56,032 nucleotides of DNA from Acidobacteriaceae bacterium (GCA_019233755.1 JAFAMD010000036.1:1-56032), one strand, 5' to 3'; positions 8,521 through 18,096 are shown, numbered from the stretch's first letter. Translations and numbers: made by a program. The notes: generated from the sequence alone by a model not told the origin.

Positions 8521-10505
8521 GCTGCCCGCTTTCCTTCACTCAAATAGCGACTGGCAAACACCGATTCCATCACCGCGACAAGCAAGACCAGAATCATTAC
8601 GTATCGCCAAAAGCTCCACGGTCTGGTCTGCTGTTCGACACCGCCCGAATCGGCCTTCGCTGCCGTATCCCCAGTATTGCGCCATAAATCGAGCGTTTCG
8701 CCCGGCACTTGTTTGAGATCCGATTCGCGCCGGTCGGAGTGCGCGGCCATCAGCAGATGATGCCCGTCCGCCCGGTGTACGTCATAGAATCCGGCACGGT
8801 CCAGGTCGAAGCTGAGCGCTTTGCTTGCCTGCGAAAGAGAGAGCTCGTGCTTGCCATCAGGGCCGATCACATCGGCTGTCGTGTCCTGGCTACGCGCGCG
8901 CCGGAGCCCGACCGGACTACCTGCCACCAGGCTCGACGTTCCTTCTTCGTAACCGGCCAGATAGCGCCCGGTCTGTATGACGAACGGCAAGTAGGAGGCA
9001 TGCAAGGGAAAATCGCTGGTGGATGCATCCAGCGTCGAAGCAAAAATCAGCTTCCGTCCCTCGCCCATATGCTGCTCGAGCAGCAAGGGCGAACCATCCG
9101 CCAGTTTGGCGAGCACGCGCGCGCCGGATTTCATCGTGAACTCGCCGGTCTCTGAAAACTGCACGTTTTCGAACTTCCCCGCCGACGCCAGCTCCGGGCT
9201 TTCGCTATCAATAAAGCCGGCCCCCTGTAGCTGGCGAAGCTCGCCGAATCGATCGCTTGAAAGCGGGATGCGGCCGGCCTGCGCGGTGTTGGGTCCCAAG
9301 GCAATGAACACCGCGCCGCCGTGCTGGACGTATCCGCACAGTGCGTCCGCGAGAGTTGATCCAAGATCGCCCACGTCGTTCAGCACTACGTACGCAAACT
9401 TCGAAAAATCCTGCCCGTTTGCCTGTTCTACCGGCAAAACCTGCAACACCAGGCCGGGGTTGAGAACAGACTCGAGCGCGGCTTTATAGTACAGGGCCTG
9501 GCGCGGCCGCCCATCCGCATAGAGAAACAGAACTTTGCGCGGATCGTTACGCTCAATCGCAAACGGGAACGAATCGTCTTGGGGCAATTCATCGTTTTCT
9601 GCCAAACGAACTTCCCCGCGATGGGCGCCATACGGCACCTCGAAGCCATTAAAGTCCACTTGCGCGGCTCCATTGGGTGGAATGCTTACGTCCTTCGAAG
9701 CCAGGACCCGGCCATCGAGCATCAGGCTGACCGTCCGATTCGCAGCCGGCGTAGCCCACCCGGCGATGGTCGCCGTCAGCCGCGTATGTGTCGCGTCATA
9801 GACGTGCGCCGGCACCGTAACGTTCTCCACCGCCCAGTTCGGAGTAGTCACAGCTCCTACCGGATAGATGTTGAGACTGGTGTGCGAGCCGAGCTGCATA
9901 TCCTTAAAGGCGGGCGGCATGGAACTTTGCTGCATGTCGCTGATGAGGTGGACGTTCAGCCGCATTCCGGAGGTCTGATCCATCACCCGCATTGCTCTGG
10001 CAAATTCGCCAAACGAACTTGCCAGATCGTCCGGCTGTAGCCGCTCGATAGCGGCTGCTGCTGCATCGCGGTTTGTGTCGGCCGGGGTCAGTGCCTCCAC
10101 ACGCGAATCGATTGCCACAACCTGCACCAGCGCGTTTCCCGGCAAGGCATTCAGGACCCGCCGTGCCTGATCCTTCGCCTGCTGCAGACGCTGGTCTGCG
10201 CGCATGCTGAAAGATCGGTCGATGGCGACGATGACCAGCCTGCGCCGGTTTCCGAGCGATGTCGTTCGATTGATAAAAGGGCTGGCAAATGCCAGTGCCA
10301 GCAGCGTGATCAGCGCCATGCGCATGGCGAGCAGCACCAGGTAGCGCAGCCGCCGGTGCAGCACCGAGCTTTGTACCCGGCGTTCGAAGAACATCAGCGA
10401 GCTGAATGGCTGAGGGGTTCGTTTGAACTGGCGCAGCAGGTGCAGCCACAGCGGCAATGCCACCGCAGCAATCCCGAGCAGAAACCACGGAGAGAGAAAG
10501 CCCAT
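8517..10505 (-). CDS. BatA-domain / von Willebrand A membrane protein
   Basis: The protein of about 662 residues begins with the BatA (aerotolerance-type) N-terminal segment: a membrane helix at about 4-24, the LLRQFKRTPQPFSSLMFFE stretch and a second helix at 57-78. A vWA domain follows with a MIDAS motif DRSFS (about 96-100), then a glutamine-amidotransferase-like beta/alpha domain and a C-terminal membrane helix near 635-655. Proteins of this kind are membrane partners of MoxR ATPases. ATG at 10505 overlaps the DUF58 stop as TGATG; a GTG three bases upstream is an alternative. It sits between the DUF58 and DUF4175-like genes. Confidence 0.88.
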   Translation of the reverse strand: MGFLSPWFLLGIAAVALPLWLHLLRQFKRTPQPFSSLMFFERRVQSSVLHRRLRYLVLLAMRMALITLLALAFASPFINRTTSLGNRRRLVIVAIDRSFSMRADQRLQQAKDQARRVLNALPGNALVQVVAIDSRVEALTPADTNRDAAAAAIERLQPDDLASSFGEFARAMRVMDQTSGMRLNVHLISDMQQSSMPPAFKDMQLGSHTSLNIYPVGAVTTPNWAVENVTVPAHVYDATHTRLTATIAGWATPAANRTVSLMLDGRVLASKDVSIPPNGAAQVDFNGFEVPYGAHRGEVRLAENDELPQDDSFPFAIERNDPRKVLFLYADGRPRQALYYKAALESVLNPGLVLQVLPVEQANGQDFSKFAYVVLNDVGDLGSTLADALCGYVQHGGAVFIALGPNTAQAGRIPLSSDRFGELRQLQGAGFIDSESPELASAGKFENVQFSETGEFTMKSGARVLAKLADGSPLLLEQHMGEGRKLIFASTLDASTSDFPLHASYLPFVIQTGRYLAGYEEGTSSLVAGSPVGLRRARSQDTTADVIGPDGKHELSLSQASKALSFDLDRAGFYDVHRADGHHLLMAAHSDRRESDLKQVPGETLDLWRNTGDTAAKADSGGVEQQTRPWSFWRYVMILVLLVAVMESVFASRYLSEGKRAA

Positions 10506-11404
10506 CACATTCTCCCCTGACGTATGGTGAAGTACTCACGCAATGCCTCGTCGAGAGGACGATCTGTGCGCAGCAGGAAGTAATCCATCCCCGCGGACTG
10601 CGCCTTCGATCGCAAGCTCTCGATATGCGCGCCGATCTTTGCGGGGTATTCGGTGCGGGCATAGTCCGGCGAGGCCTCGATGGCGTCGCCGCTTTCCATG
10701 TCGATGAGCAGCGCAGCGTCACCGATTACCGGTGCAAGTTCTCTCGGGTCCAGCACATGAAACAGAATGAGTTCATTGCCGCGGAAGCGAAGCGGTTCCA
10801 CGGTTCGGATGATCGTATCGGGCTGTTCGAAAAAATCGGATATCAGCACTGTGATGCCGCGCCGCTTCAGGAACTGCTGCAACTCGAAGAACGGCCGCTG
10901 GAAATTCGTGCGCTTGCCTAGTTGAGCCTGGTCAATGGCATGAAGAAGACGCATCAGTTGGCCCTGCCGCGCCGAGGGGCGAACGAAATTGGCGACGTCG
11001 TCATGAAAAGCGATCAGGCCGGCGCTGTCACGCTGCACATGCGCAAGGTAGACGATGGCCGAAGCCAGATACTTCGCGAACGTAAACTTTTGAACCGCTC
11101 CGGAGGTGAAACCCATGCTGGCGCTCGCATCCAGCAGAACCATCACGGCCGTGTTTGTTTCACCGCGATATCGCTTTAAATAGGCACGCTCGGTTCGGGC
11201 ATAGACGTTCCAGTCGACGTGGCGTAGATCGTCCCCGGGTGTATAGGCCCGGTATTCGGCGAATTCCTGGCTGAACCCGAATTCGGGCGATCTGTGCAGG
11301 CCGGCAATGAAACCGTCCACTACCGTCTTGGCCACGAGGTCCAGGCTGGAGATTCCGGCCAGGACTGTCGGATCAAGGAAGCGGTTTGTGATTTCTGCCG
11401 GCAA
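10505..11404 (-). CDS. DUF58 / vWA-like protein
   Basis: The 299-residue cytoplasmic protein carries the DUF58 signature around residues 53-80 (YTPGDDLRHVDWNVYARTERAYLKRY, in part) followed by a MIDAS motif DASAS (92-96) of a vWA fold. DUF58 proteins are standard companions of MoxR AAA+ ATPases and are thought to be remodelled by them. The start is TTG at 11404 with an AAAGGT-type ribosome site just upstream. It lies 21 nt after MoxR and overlaps the BatA gene by one base. No membrane helix is seen, so it probably acts on the cytoplasmic face of the membrane complex. Confidence 0.92.
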   Translation of the reverse strand: MPAEITNRFLDPTVLAGISSLDLVAKTVVDGFIAGLHRSPEFGFSQEFAEYRAYTPGDDLRHVDWNVYARTERAYLKRYRGETNTAVMVLLDASASMGFTSGAVQKFTFAKYLASAIVYLAHVQRDSAGLIAFHDDVANFVRPSARQGQLMRLLHAIDQAQLGKRTNFQRPFFELQQFLKRRGITVLISDFFEQPDTIIRTVEPLRFRGNELILFHVLDPRELAPVIGDAALLIDMESGDAIEASPDYARTEYPAKIGAHIESLRSKAQSAGMDYFLLRTDRPLDEALREYFTIRQGRM

Positions 11405-11425
11405 TGCTTCTACCTTTTGTTGCCG

Positions 11426-12460
11426 TTAAGCTCGCGGCGGAGCCTTCGAATCAAGCAGGCGCCGGATGATTTCGTCGGTGCTTAACCGGTCAGATTCCGC
11501 GTGGAAGTTAAGAAGCACACGGTGACGCAATATCGGAACGGCCAACACCGTAACGTCTTCATACGACACGTGAAAGCGGCCGTGCATCAGAGCCCGTGCT
11601 TTCCCGCCGAGCACCAGGAATTGTGCAGCACGAACGCTCGCGCCGAAATTCACATACTTTTTGATGAAATCGGGCGCATCGCCATTGGACGCGGGCCGGG
11701 TAGCGCGCACCAGTTCTACCGCGTACCGGCCTACGGTTTCGGCGATCGGAGTCATGCGAACGAGCTGCTGGAATTCGAGAATCTCTTCCGGGCTTGTCAC
11801 AACCTCCACTTGTGCAGAGTGAACGGTTGTGGTCAGATCAATTACCTTCAGCTCATCTTCGGCCGTAAGATAATCGAGCACCGTGTTAAACAGGAAGCGG
11901 TCGAGCTGCGCTTCGGGCAGAGGATAAGTGCCTTCCAGCTCAATCGGGTTTTGCGTCGCGAGTACGAAAAATGGCGCATTTATGCGATAGTGGTGCCCGC
12001 GCACTGTACAGGACAGTTCCTGCATCGCTTCGAGCAACGCCGATTGTGTTTTCGGGGGGGTCCGGTTGATTTCATCAGCGAGCAGCACGTTTGAAAAAAT
12101 CGGTCCGGGGACAAACGTCCAGGTGCGGTGCCCGGTGCCCGGATCCTCCTCGATGATGTCGGTTCCCGTGATGTCGGACGGCATCAAGTCGGGGGTGAAC
12201 TGGATGCGGTTGAACTTCAAGCCGAGCGTCTGGGCCAAGGTTCGTACCAGCAGCGTTTTTGCCGTTCCCGGCAAACCGGTCAGCAGGCAATGTCCACCCA
12301 CGAACAGCGAGATAAGAACACTCTCGATCACTTCATCCTGGCCGACGATAACCTTGTGCACCTCTCGCTTTATGGCGGCCTGCACATCCTGAAAACGCTT
12401 TACACGAAGCTTGACCTCGGATGGGTCCCTCAAGACTGGCGCAGTTGTAATTGTGGACAT
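11426..12460 (-). CDS. MoxR-family AAA+ ATPase
   Basis: The 344-residue protein is a typical MoxR ATPase. Walker A is GLPGTAKT (62-69), Walker B ends in LLADE (126-130), and sensor-1-like LATQNPIE follows. The C-terminal lid domain is intact. MoxR proteins hydrolyse ATP to remodel or activate vWA-domain partners, as in methanol dehydrogenase maturation and RavA-ViaA. The partners here are likely the adjacent DUF58, BatA and vWA proteins. The ATG lies 2 nt after the stop of the TPR-peptidase gene, so it belongs to the same transcript. Confidence in family is very high; the client is unknown. Confidence 0.96.
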   Translation of the reverse strand: MSTITTAPVLRDPSEVKLRVKRFQDVQAAIKREVHKVIVGQDEVIESVLISLFVGGHCLLTGLPGTAKTLLVRTLAQTLGLKFNRIQFTPDLMPSDITGTDIIEEDPGTGHRTWTFVPGPIFSNVLLADEINRTPPKTQSALLEAMQELSCTVRGHHYRINAPFFVLATQNPIELEGTYPLPEAQLDRFLFNTVLDYLTAEDELKVIDLTTTVHSAQVEVVTSPEEILEFQQLVRMTPIAETVGRYAVELVRATRPASNGDAPDFIKKYVNFGASVRAAQFLVLGGKARALMHGRFHVSYEDVTVLAVPILRHRVLLNFHAESDRLSTDEIIRRLLDSKAPPRA

Positions 12461-12462
12461 GT

Positions 12463-14649
12463 TTAATCGCTCAGTTGAAGAAGTAACTGCTGGGCTGCTT
12501 TGAAATTGGGAGCGACTTCGAGGGCGGCGATCACCTGGTCTTTCGCCTCGGCCCGCCGATTGGCCGCCTGATATGCTTTCGCCAGCTCGTAATGCGATTC
12601 CGCGACATCCCCAGGCTTCAACGCGAGTACAGCCTCGGCTTCGCGGATGGCGCCGTTCGCGTCCCCGGTGGTGAGCAGTAATTTGCCGAACATACGATGC
12701 GTCTCCGCGTCCTCCGGGTATACATAGTTCAGCTTTTGCAGCGTGACCTGCGCCTGCTTGGGGTGACCTAAATCCGTTTCGAGATGCGCCAGCTTCTTCA
12801 AGGTTTCCACGTTCGTGCCTCCCGCGTCCCGATACTGCTCGAGCACGTTAGCCGCACCCGCGCTGTCGCCCCGGGCCAGGAAAAGATTCGCCGTAAGCTC
12901 GTAGTTGCTGTCCCCCCCGACGTAGTCGCGATAGTAACCGTGAACCGCGTTGGCCTCCCGGGCTGCATCGTCCTTTTTGCCGTTTTTCAGGTCCGCATAG
13001 GCCTGTTGCATGCCGCGCTTCCATTCATAGAAGTGACTCACGGTGTCGCCGGTTTTACGATTAAGCCAGGCAGTGAAGTCTTTGTCGAACGCCGCCACCG
13101 GTTCGTGCAGGTTCTCTTCTATCGCCTCCGCTGTAGTCTTCCGGTCCGCATATGAACGGATGATGCCGAGAATCGCGTCGTCGCCCCATTTTTCGACGAT
13201 GAAATCGCAAATCTTTCCAGCTTCGTAGTACGACACGAGCACCTGCGCTGGATATTCAGGATGCACGAAGCCGCGATCCAGTTCCAATACAGGAAGCAGT
13301 TGCTTCTTCCGCAGGGCCTCAATGACATCCGGCGTCAGCCGGTCGCCCCAGTCCGGCGAAGCCGCGCCTTCTTCATGAACCGCCAGGCCTTCCGTGAACC
13401 AGCGCGGGACCAGATGATGAGTTGCCGTTAAAACATAGACGTGGCTCAGCTCATGACGCACAGTACTGGCCCAGTTGAACTCACCCGGCGACCTCGCCGA
13501 CGGACTGTCCATAGCGACAACTAGGCCGAAGGTTACGCCGAGAAGACCGCCCTGGCCCGGCAGGCCGAGCGTGCGGACAACAAAATCCTGATGATTCGGA
13601 AAGACTTCAAGCCTGACCGGACCGGGCAGCTTCATCTTGTATTTGCGCTCGTAGACGGCGACGTCGCGCTGCAACTCAGGCTCGATGTACGGCCGAAGCA
13701 ACGCGGCTTCCTTGCGGTTCAGCACCAGTTCGGTGGTGCCGGTTTTAAACGTCTCGTAGTCCTTGAGGGTGTCCAGCAAGCGGAGCGAATTGACGGTCTC
13801 GGCATCTCGGAAGTGGGCTGCGTAACAAAGCTCGAGTTGCTGTTTCGCTTCCGTATCAAGGCCGAGGCGCATCAGGTTGACACCTAGCTGGGACCGTGCG
13901 GACCAAAGATGGTCGTTCAGCTCCAGCGCTTTCCGGTAGTAACTGATGGCCTGTTGGTACCGGCGGTTGATCTCGAAGAAGTGAGCGCCCGTCGCGTACG
14001 CCTCGCCGTACGCCGGATTCACCTTCAAGATGCGATCCATCCACTCCGATTGCGGCTTTTCGTTCAACCAGTCAATGGAAGCCAACACAGCCATTCCGTC
14101 TAAAGCCTCATTCGAAGTGGCCAGCGCTTTCCTGGCCTCCTCTGTTGCCGCCGTGGAGTCGTTGTCCTCCAGCGCAAGATAGGCGAGCAATTCGTCAGCA
14201 GCGGCCAGTTTGGGGTCTCGTTTCAGAGCCTCATAGGCGAGATCCTTCGCCCTTTTGTCGTAGCTCACGGCAAATACGCGCGCCATGCCCAGATAAGCCG
14301 GCGCGTAGTTTTGATCTGCCTCAATTGCTTCCTCAAAGAGCGTGGCGGCATCCCCGGGCTGATGGTGCTCCAGGTAAAGCTGGCCCCATTCCGCTTTCAC
14401 TATCGCCGACTTCGGCTGGTTCCGGTAGGCCGTACGAAACTCTTCATTCGCCTCGTCAAACCGGCCTAGCCCAAAGTAGGCTTCGGCCCGCACAAATGGA
14501 TCAGGACTGGTCAGGAGACCTGCAAAACAGGTTTGCGCAGCCGCCAATTTGCCGTGATGCTGTAACTCCCGGCAGGTATCGAGCGCGCCCGCGCGCGCAC
14601 CTGCGGCCGAAAACGCCAAAAGCAACGATAATAGAAACCGACTACGCAT
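12463..14649 (-). CDS. Exported TPR protein with HExxH metallopeptidase domain (MA-like)
   Basis: The 728-residue protein has a signal peptide (about 1-20), N-terminal TPR-like helical repeats (about 40-300), a zinc peptidase core and C-terminal TPR repeats (about 580-728). The catalytic motif is RHELSHVY with HELSH at 399-403, and WFTEG supplies the third ligand, Glu420. This arrangement fits the gluzincin/peptidase MA group. The substrate is unknown. The start codon overlaps the stop of the caspase-like gene by one base (TAATG), and MoxR follows after 2 nt, so this peptidase is built into the MoxR/vWA operon. The TPR arms probably recruit a partner protein. Confidence 0.88.
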   Translation of the reverse strand: MRSRFLLSLLLAFSAAGARAGALDTCRELQHHGKLAAAQTCFAGLLTSPDPFVRAEAYFGLGRFDEANEEFRTAYRNQPKSAIVKAEWGQLYLEHHQPGDAATLFEEAIEADQNYAPAYLGMARVFAVSYDKRAKDLAYEALKRDPKLAAADELLAYLALEDNDSTAATEEARKALATSNEALDGMAVLASIDWLNEKPQSEWMDRILKVNPAYGEAYATGAHFFEINRRYQQAISYYRKALELNDHLWSARSQLGVNLMRLGLDTEAKQQLELCYAAHFRDAETVNSLRLLDTLKDYETFKTGTTELVLNRKEAALLRPYIEPELQRDVAVYERKYKMKLPGPVRLEVFPNHQDFVVRTLGLPGQGGLLGVTFGLVVAMDSPSARSPGEFNWASTVRHELSHVYVLTATHHLVPRWFTEGLAVHEEGAASPDWGDRLTPDVIEALRKKQLLPVLELDRGFVHPEYPAQVLVSYYEAGKICDFIVEKWGDDAILGIIRSYADRKTTAEAIEENLHEPVAAFDKDFTAWLNRKTGDTVSHFYEWKRGMQQAYADLKNGKKDDAAREANAVHGYYRDYVGGDSNYELTANLFLARGDSAGAANVLEQYRDAGGTNVETLKKLAHLETDLGHPKQAQVTLQKLNYVYPEDAETHRMFGKLLLTTGDANGAIREAEAVLALKPGDVAESHYELAKAYQAANRRAEAKDQVIAALEVAPNFKAAQQLLLQLSD

Positions 14650-15602
14650 TACTGATCGATCTCCGCCTGAGTTCGCGCCAACTCAAGAAGCAAGGCAGTC
14701 AATTGCTGCTTATACTCGTCGGGCGGAATGGCCGCTTTTTCGTACTTCAGGCGATCGATCTTCGCCTCCAGGTCCTCTTTCCTGGCGATCAGCTTCTGCT
14801 TGCCGGGCGCCACCGTCTTGGACTCGTCCGCCTCCGGATGCAACACGAGAAAACTGCCGGCCAGCAAGCCCTGTCCGTTTTCCGGTTTCGGATCGCGAAC
14901 AGCATCGGCTGTCCCGGTATCGGTGAACAACGGATGTTCCGTAGCAAGCAGCTTCTGCGACTCGAAGTATGCGGCGGTCTTGTGCTCCGTATACTCAAAA
15001 GCCTCGAGCGCGGAAACGCTTCCGCTTTTGTCGGTATCGGCAGCCGGATCGCGCAGCGCATCGATCCAGTAACGGGGAAAAACCGTAGCATTCTTCTCAT
15101 TCCCCGATTTCGTCGCAACGATGACGATCCGATTCTTTCTGGCGAGGGCGCTCAGCGAGGCGCCGCTGCAACTGGTCATGTTGACCACAAGCTGGCGCTC
15201 GGCGCGAATCCGGTTCAGAAGTGCTGCCAGCTCAGCGGCCGTGATGTCCGGACCTGGCAGATTCATTTTGTAATCGGTACCGTCGAACGTGCCATGGCCG
15301 ATTAGAAGCAACGAGAACGAATCGCCCGTTTGAATCTCGGCCGCTAACTGCTCGAATGCCCGCTGGATCTCACGCTTTGTGGCTGCGCTTCCGCTGAGCG
15401 TCATCACGTGGGCGGCCGGGCCATTTTCGCGAAACTGGCGATCCAGTTGCGCAGCCCAATCGGAAAACTGCTTGTCATACTCCGGAAGGCCGCCCAGACC
15501 GGCGATCGTAACGAAGTAGTCCGCGCCGCGCGCCGCCAGCGCGGCCAGGAAAAGCACAGTGAGCAATCTCAAACTGCACCCCACCGTCTGCGCAGCAGCC
15601 AT
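14649..15602 (-). CDS. Exported caspase/C13-like cysteine protease with EF-hand loop
   Basis: The 317-residue protein begins with a hydrophobic signal (about 9-26). Two beta-strand motifs define a caspase-clan (CD) fold: LLLIGHGTFDG with His103, and VVNMTSCSGAS with Cys145, the expected His/Cys dyad. Downstream, D189-T-D191-K-S193-G-S195-V-S197-A-L-E200 fits a canonical 12-residue EF-hand loop exactly, suggesting calcium control. The C-terminal 50 residues form a predicted coiled coil. Closest families by motif are C13 legumain-like or gingipain/clostripain-like peptidases; which one is not certain. The gene start overlaps the end of the upstream vWA gene by 34 nt; a GTG at 15584 is an alternative start. 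Confidence 0.8.
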   Translation of the reverse strand: MAAAQTVGCSLRLLTVLFLAALAARGADYFVTIAGLGGLPEYDKQFSDWAAQLDRQFRENGPAAHVMTLSGSAATKREIQRAFEQLAAEIQTGDSFSLLLIGHGTFDGTDYKMNLPGPDITAAELAALLNRIRAERQLVVNMTSCSGASLSALARKNRIVIVATKSGNEKNATVFPRYWIDALRDPAADTDKSGSVSALEAFEYTEHKTAAYFESQKLLATEHPLFTDTGTADAVRDPKPENGQGLLAGSFLVLHPEADESKTVAPGKQKLIARKEDLEAKIDRLKYEKAAIPPDEYKQQLTALLLELARTQAEIDQ

Positions 15603-17821
15603 TCCGCGGATTTGAGAGCCAGCGCCAATAGAAAGACGGCGGGCATGTTCCAGAGGTCTTTCATTTCATGCGCGGTGATGCCCGCTTCAGAATAAGCGAT
15701 CTCCTGGGGCAGCCGGTATGCGTCGCTCGGAGTGTAATAACGGCCACCTGTTTCGTCAGCCAGCTTCTGCAGCAGTTCCTTGTTCTGCTCGCGGTGGAAG
15801 TTTTCCGCTACGCCGTTCTCGCGGCGAAAGGTGGTCACGTCGCCTCCGAGATCCTGACTGCCTCGCCGGGCAGTTATCTGCGCGATGTAAGAGCCGGCTT
15901 GCGAAGCATTAGAATCTGCGACATAAATGCCCTGCGCCAGCGGCTCAGGGTGCAACGGAATGTCCTCCGCTGTGCCGTCAGGCGCAACAACATGCGCCCG
16001 TACCTCGGCATCCGCTGCGGGCAAATACGAGAGATCGCGCACTTCCGCGCGGAGTTGTAGGCGTCCGTTGTCTTCCAGCACGTGCGTAGAGGCGGAGGCA
16101 ACCACGCGAGATGGCGTCGCGCCGGCGGTCCAGCGCAAGAGCTGGCGCCAAAATGTTTCCTGGCTGGTGTCGCCAACGGGCTGCTGCATGCGCCATCGCC
16201 AGCTCCCGCCGGTAGCGAATACCGCCGTTCGGCCGCGACCATAGTTCTCGGTCACCAGCAGCGGCAGCCGGCCGCCGGCGGCGACGTTCGCCAACACCAC
16301 CGCGCCCGGTTTCGGTCTTCCGGCGTTTTCATAATTCGCCAGGTACGGCAACACCTCCCAGTGGTCGGCGCTTTTCTGCGGGTCATCTTCGATCCGGCAG
16401 ATGAGGCTTCGCTTTCCGGCGTCCGTGAGTTCCGCCGCCCCGAATGTCCGCTGAAAATTGTTCTTTCCGGGCGGAAGCGTGACGGGTAGGAGTTCGATGA
16501 ACGGCGGCACGTTGTAACCACCGTCTGACAACCCCCAGCGGCCGCCAAGAAACAAAAGACCTCCGCCGCGCCGGTCGACAAAATCCTTTATCAGTTGCTG
16601 CTGCACCGGTGTGAAGAACGCCGACTCAATGCTGCCGAGGATCAGGCCTTGGTACTCGAATAAATCCTCTGGTTTCGTCGGGAACCCGTCCGCCAGTTCC
16701 ATAGGGCTCGAGATTCCCTGGCGATAGATCTTGTTTTGGGTGGTGCGAAGCATGGACACGACCTGCAAGGCAGGATCATCATCGGCCGCACGCCGAATGA
16801 ACTTGAACTCCCAGCGCGGCTCGCCCTCTACGTACAGGAGCCGGCGCGTCGCATTGTCCACGGCAAGAACGCGTGTGGCGTAGTTGTTGCTGGGATTTTC
16901 TTCCCCGGGCAACGGGTCCAGCCGCGCTTCGATATTTTTCACCCCCGCCTTGCCGGCATTGAACTCCACGGTTTCCACTTGCTCGGGAGCTTGTTGTAAG
17001 GTCACCTGTTTCGTGGCCACTACCGAGCCGGCGCTTGTCAACACCAGCCGCGCAACCTTTCCCTCAAAGCCGTTCTGGCGTATGGTGACCTCGGCTTCTA
17101 AGCGTGAGCCGTTTAAGGCCTTGTCCGGCACGTCCAGCCCGTCCACTTCCACGTCGTTTGCCAACTGTTGTCTGCCGAATCCGATGGCATTTACAGGAAG
17201 CCGCCGCCTTCTCAGCTCCGATAGTGTTTCGAAATCTACTCCCCCCGTGTTGTCGGCGCCATCGCTAAGAAGAACCACGGCACCGATGGGCAGAGTGGCG
17301 GCGTCATCCGCCAGTTGCCGCAAACCCTGTCCAATTTGTGTGGCCGGCTGGTCGGCATGCAGCCCGGTCATGCCCGGTATTCGCTCGATGCCGCTTCCCA
17401 GGCGGTATAAACGTACCTGAAAACGGGTTTGCAGGTTCTTTAATAGGCCGCCATTCAGCACGTCGATAGCCTGCTGCTGGCGGCTTGCTCCCACGTCCTT
17501 AAGGCTCATGCTGCTGCTGTCGTCAATTACGACGGCAACGATGTTCGTCTGCGGCTGCAGAGCAGTTACGCTGATGGCCGGCTCCCATAACAACAAAAGC
17601 AAAAGCACAAGCAGCGAGGATTGAAGCAGCCAGAGCACGCCGGCACGTACCGCCTGCAGCCGCGGCGAGAAGGACCTGCGCCGCTGCCAGAAAACAAGAG
17701 CGAGAACGGCGACGAGCGCCAGGCTGGCGGAGAACAGGATCCATCTCGGCCAACTGCTCAAAAGCACGAGGGTCCCCTTCAGGAAAACTGCTGGTGGGTA
17801 CTTGAAGAGGAACTCGAACAT
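15569..17821 (-). CDS. vWA membrane protein with glutamine amidotransferase-like domain
   Basis: This 750-residue protein is first in the operon. Two membrane helices (about 26-46 and 60-80) precede a vWA domain with MIDAS DDSSS (100-104), then a beta-sandwich region and a class I glutamine-amidotransferase-like fold around 390-560 (FLGGRWGLSDGG). No catalytic Cys of a true amidotransferase is evident, as is usual in BatA-type proteins. A further beta domain and a C-terminal hydrophobic helix (about 724-742) follow. The domain order parallels the BatA protein at 8517-10505, so the operon carries two large vWA membrane proteins. The 275-nt gap upstream (17822-18096) has no gene and should hold the operon promoter; I saw no strong consensus there. 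Confidence 0.87.
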   Translation of the reverse strand: MFEFLFKYPPAVFLKGTLVLLSSWPRWILFSASLALVAVLALVFWQRRRSFSPRLQAVRAGVLWLLQSSLLVLLLLLLWEPAISVTALQPQTNIVAVVIDDSSSMSLKDVGASRQQQAIDVLNGGLLKNLQTRFQVRLYRLGSGIERIPGMTGLHADQPATQIGQGLRQLADDAATLPIGAVVLLSDGADNTGGVDFETLSELRRRRLPVNAIGFGRQQLANDVEVDGLDVPDKALNGSRLEAEVTIRQNGFEGKVARLVLTSAGSVVATKQVTLQQAPEQVETVEFNAGKAGVKNIEARLDPLPGEENPSNNYATRVLAVDNATRRLLYVEGEPRWEFKFIRRAADDDPALQVVSMLRTTQNKIYRQGISSPMELADGFPTKPEDLFEYQGLILGSIESAFFTPVQQQLIKDFVDRRGGGLLFLGGRWGLSDGGYNVPPFIELLPVTLPPGKNNFQRTFGAAELTDAGKRSLICRIEDDPQKSADHWEVLPYLANYENAGRPKPGAVVLANVAAGGRLPLLVTENYGRGRTAVFATGGSWRWRMQQPVGDTSQETFWRQLLRWTAGATPSRVVASASTHVLEDNGRLQLRAEVRDLSYLPAADAEVRAHVVAPDGTAEDIPLHPEPLAQGIYVADSNASQAGSYIAQITARRGSQDLGGDVTTFRRENGVAENFHREQNKELLQKLADETGGRYYTPSDAYRLPQEIAYSEAGITAHEMKDLWNMPAVFLLALALKSAEWLLRRRWGAV

Positions 17822-18096
17822 ACCGCGGCCTGATCCTCAACGGGCAGCTGCCCTAAAAACGTAGAACCGCAAAAACGGCGAAGAATGGCAATGACCGGGA
17901 GGAGCAGATCGGTTTGCGCGGCCGGGCGAAAGGAGAGCGACGTGCCGCCGGCTGAAAGGCGCCAGGCTCGGTAAAGTCGCGAGAGGCAGGCTCCGCAAAG
18001 GCATAAGCAAGAGCTGGCTGGCGCCAGAATAGCATGATCCCGGCGACGGCACCTGGGAGTATCGACGCCGCCGGGCTTTGCGAAGTTGCCGCCTGA

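Noticed and set aside
14145..15305. 386-residue plus-strand reading frame
   Set aside because: It is antisense to the TPR-peptidase and caspase-like genes, both of which have clear motifs and coupled starts.
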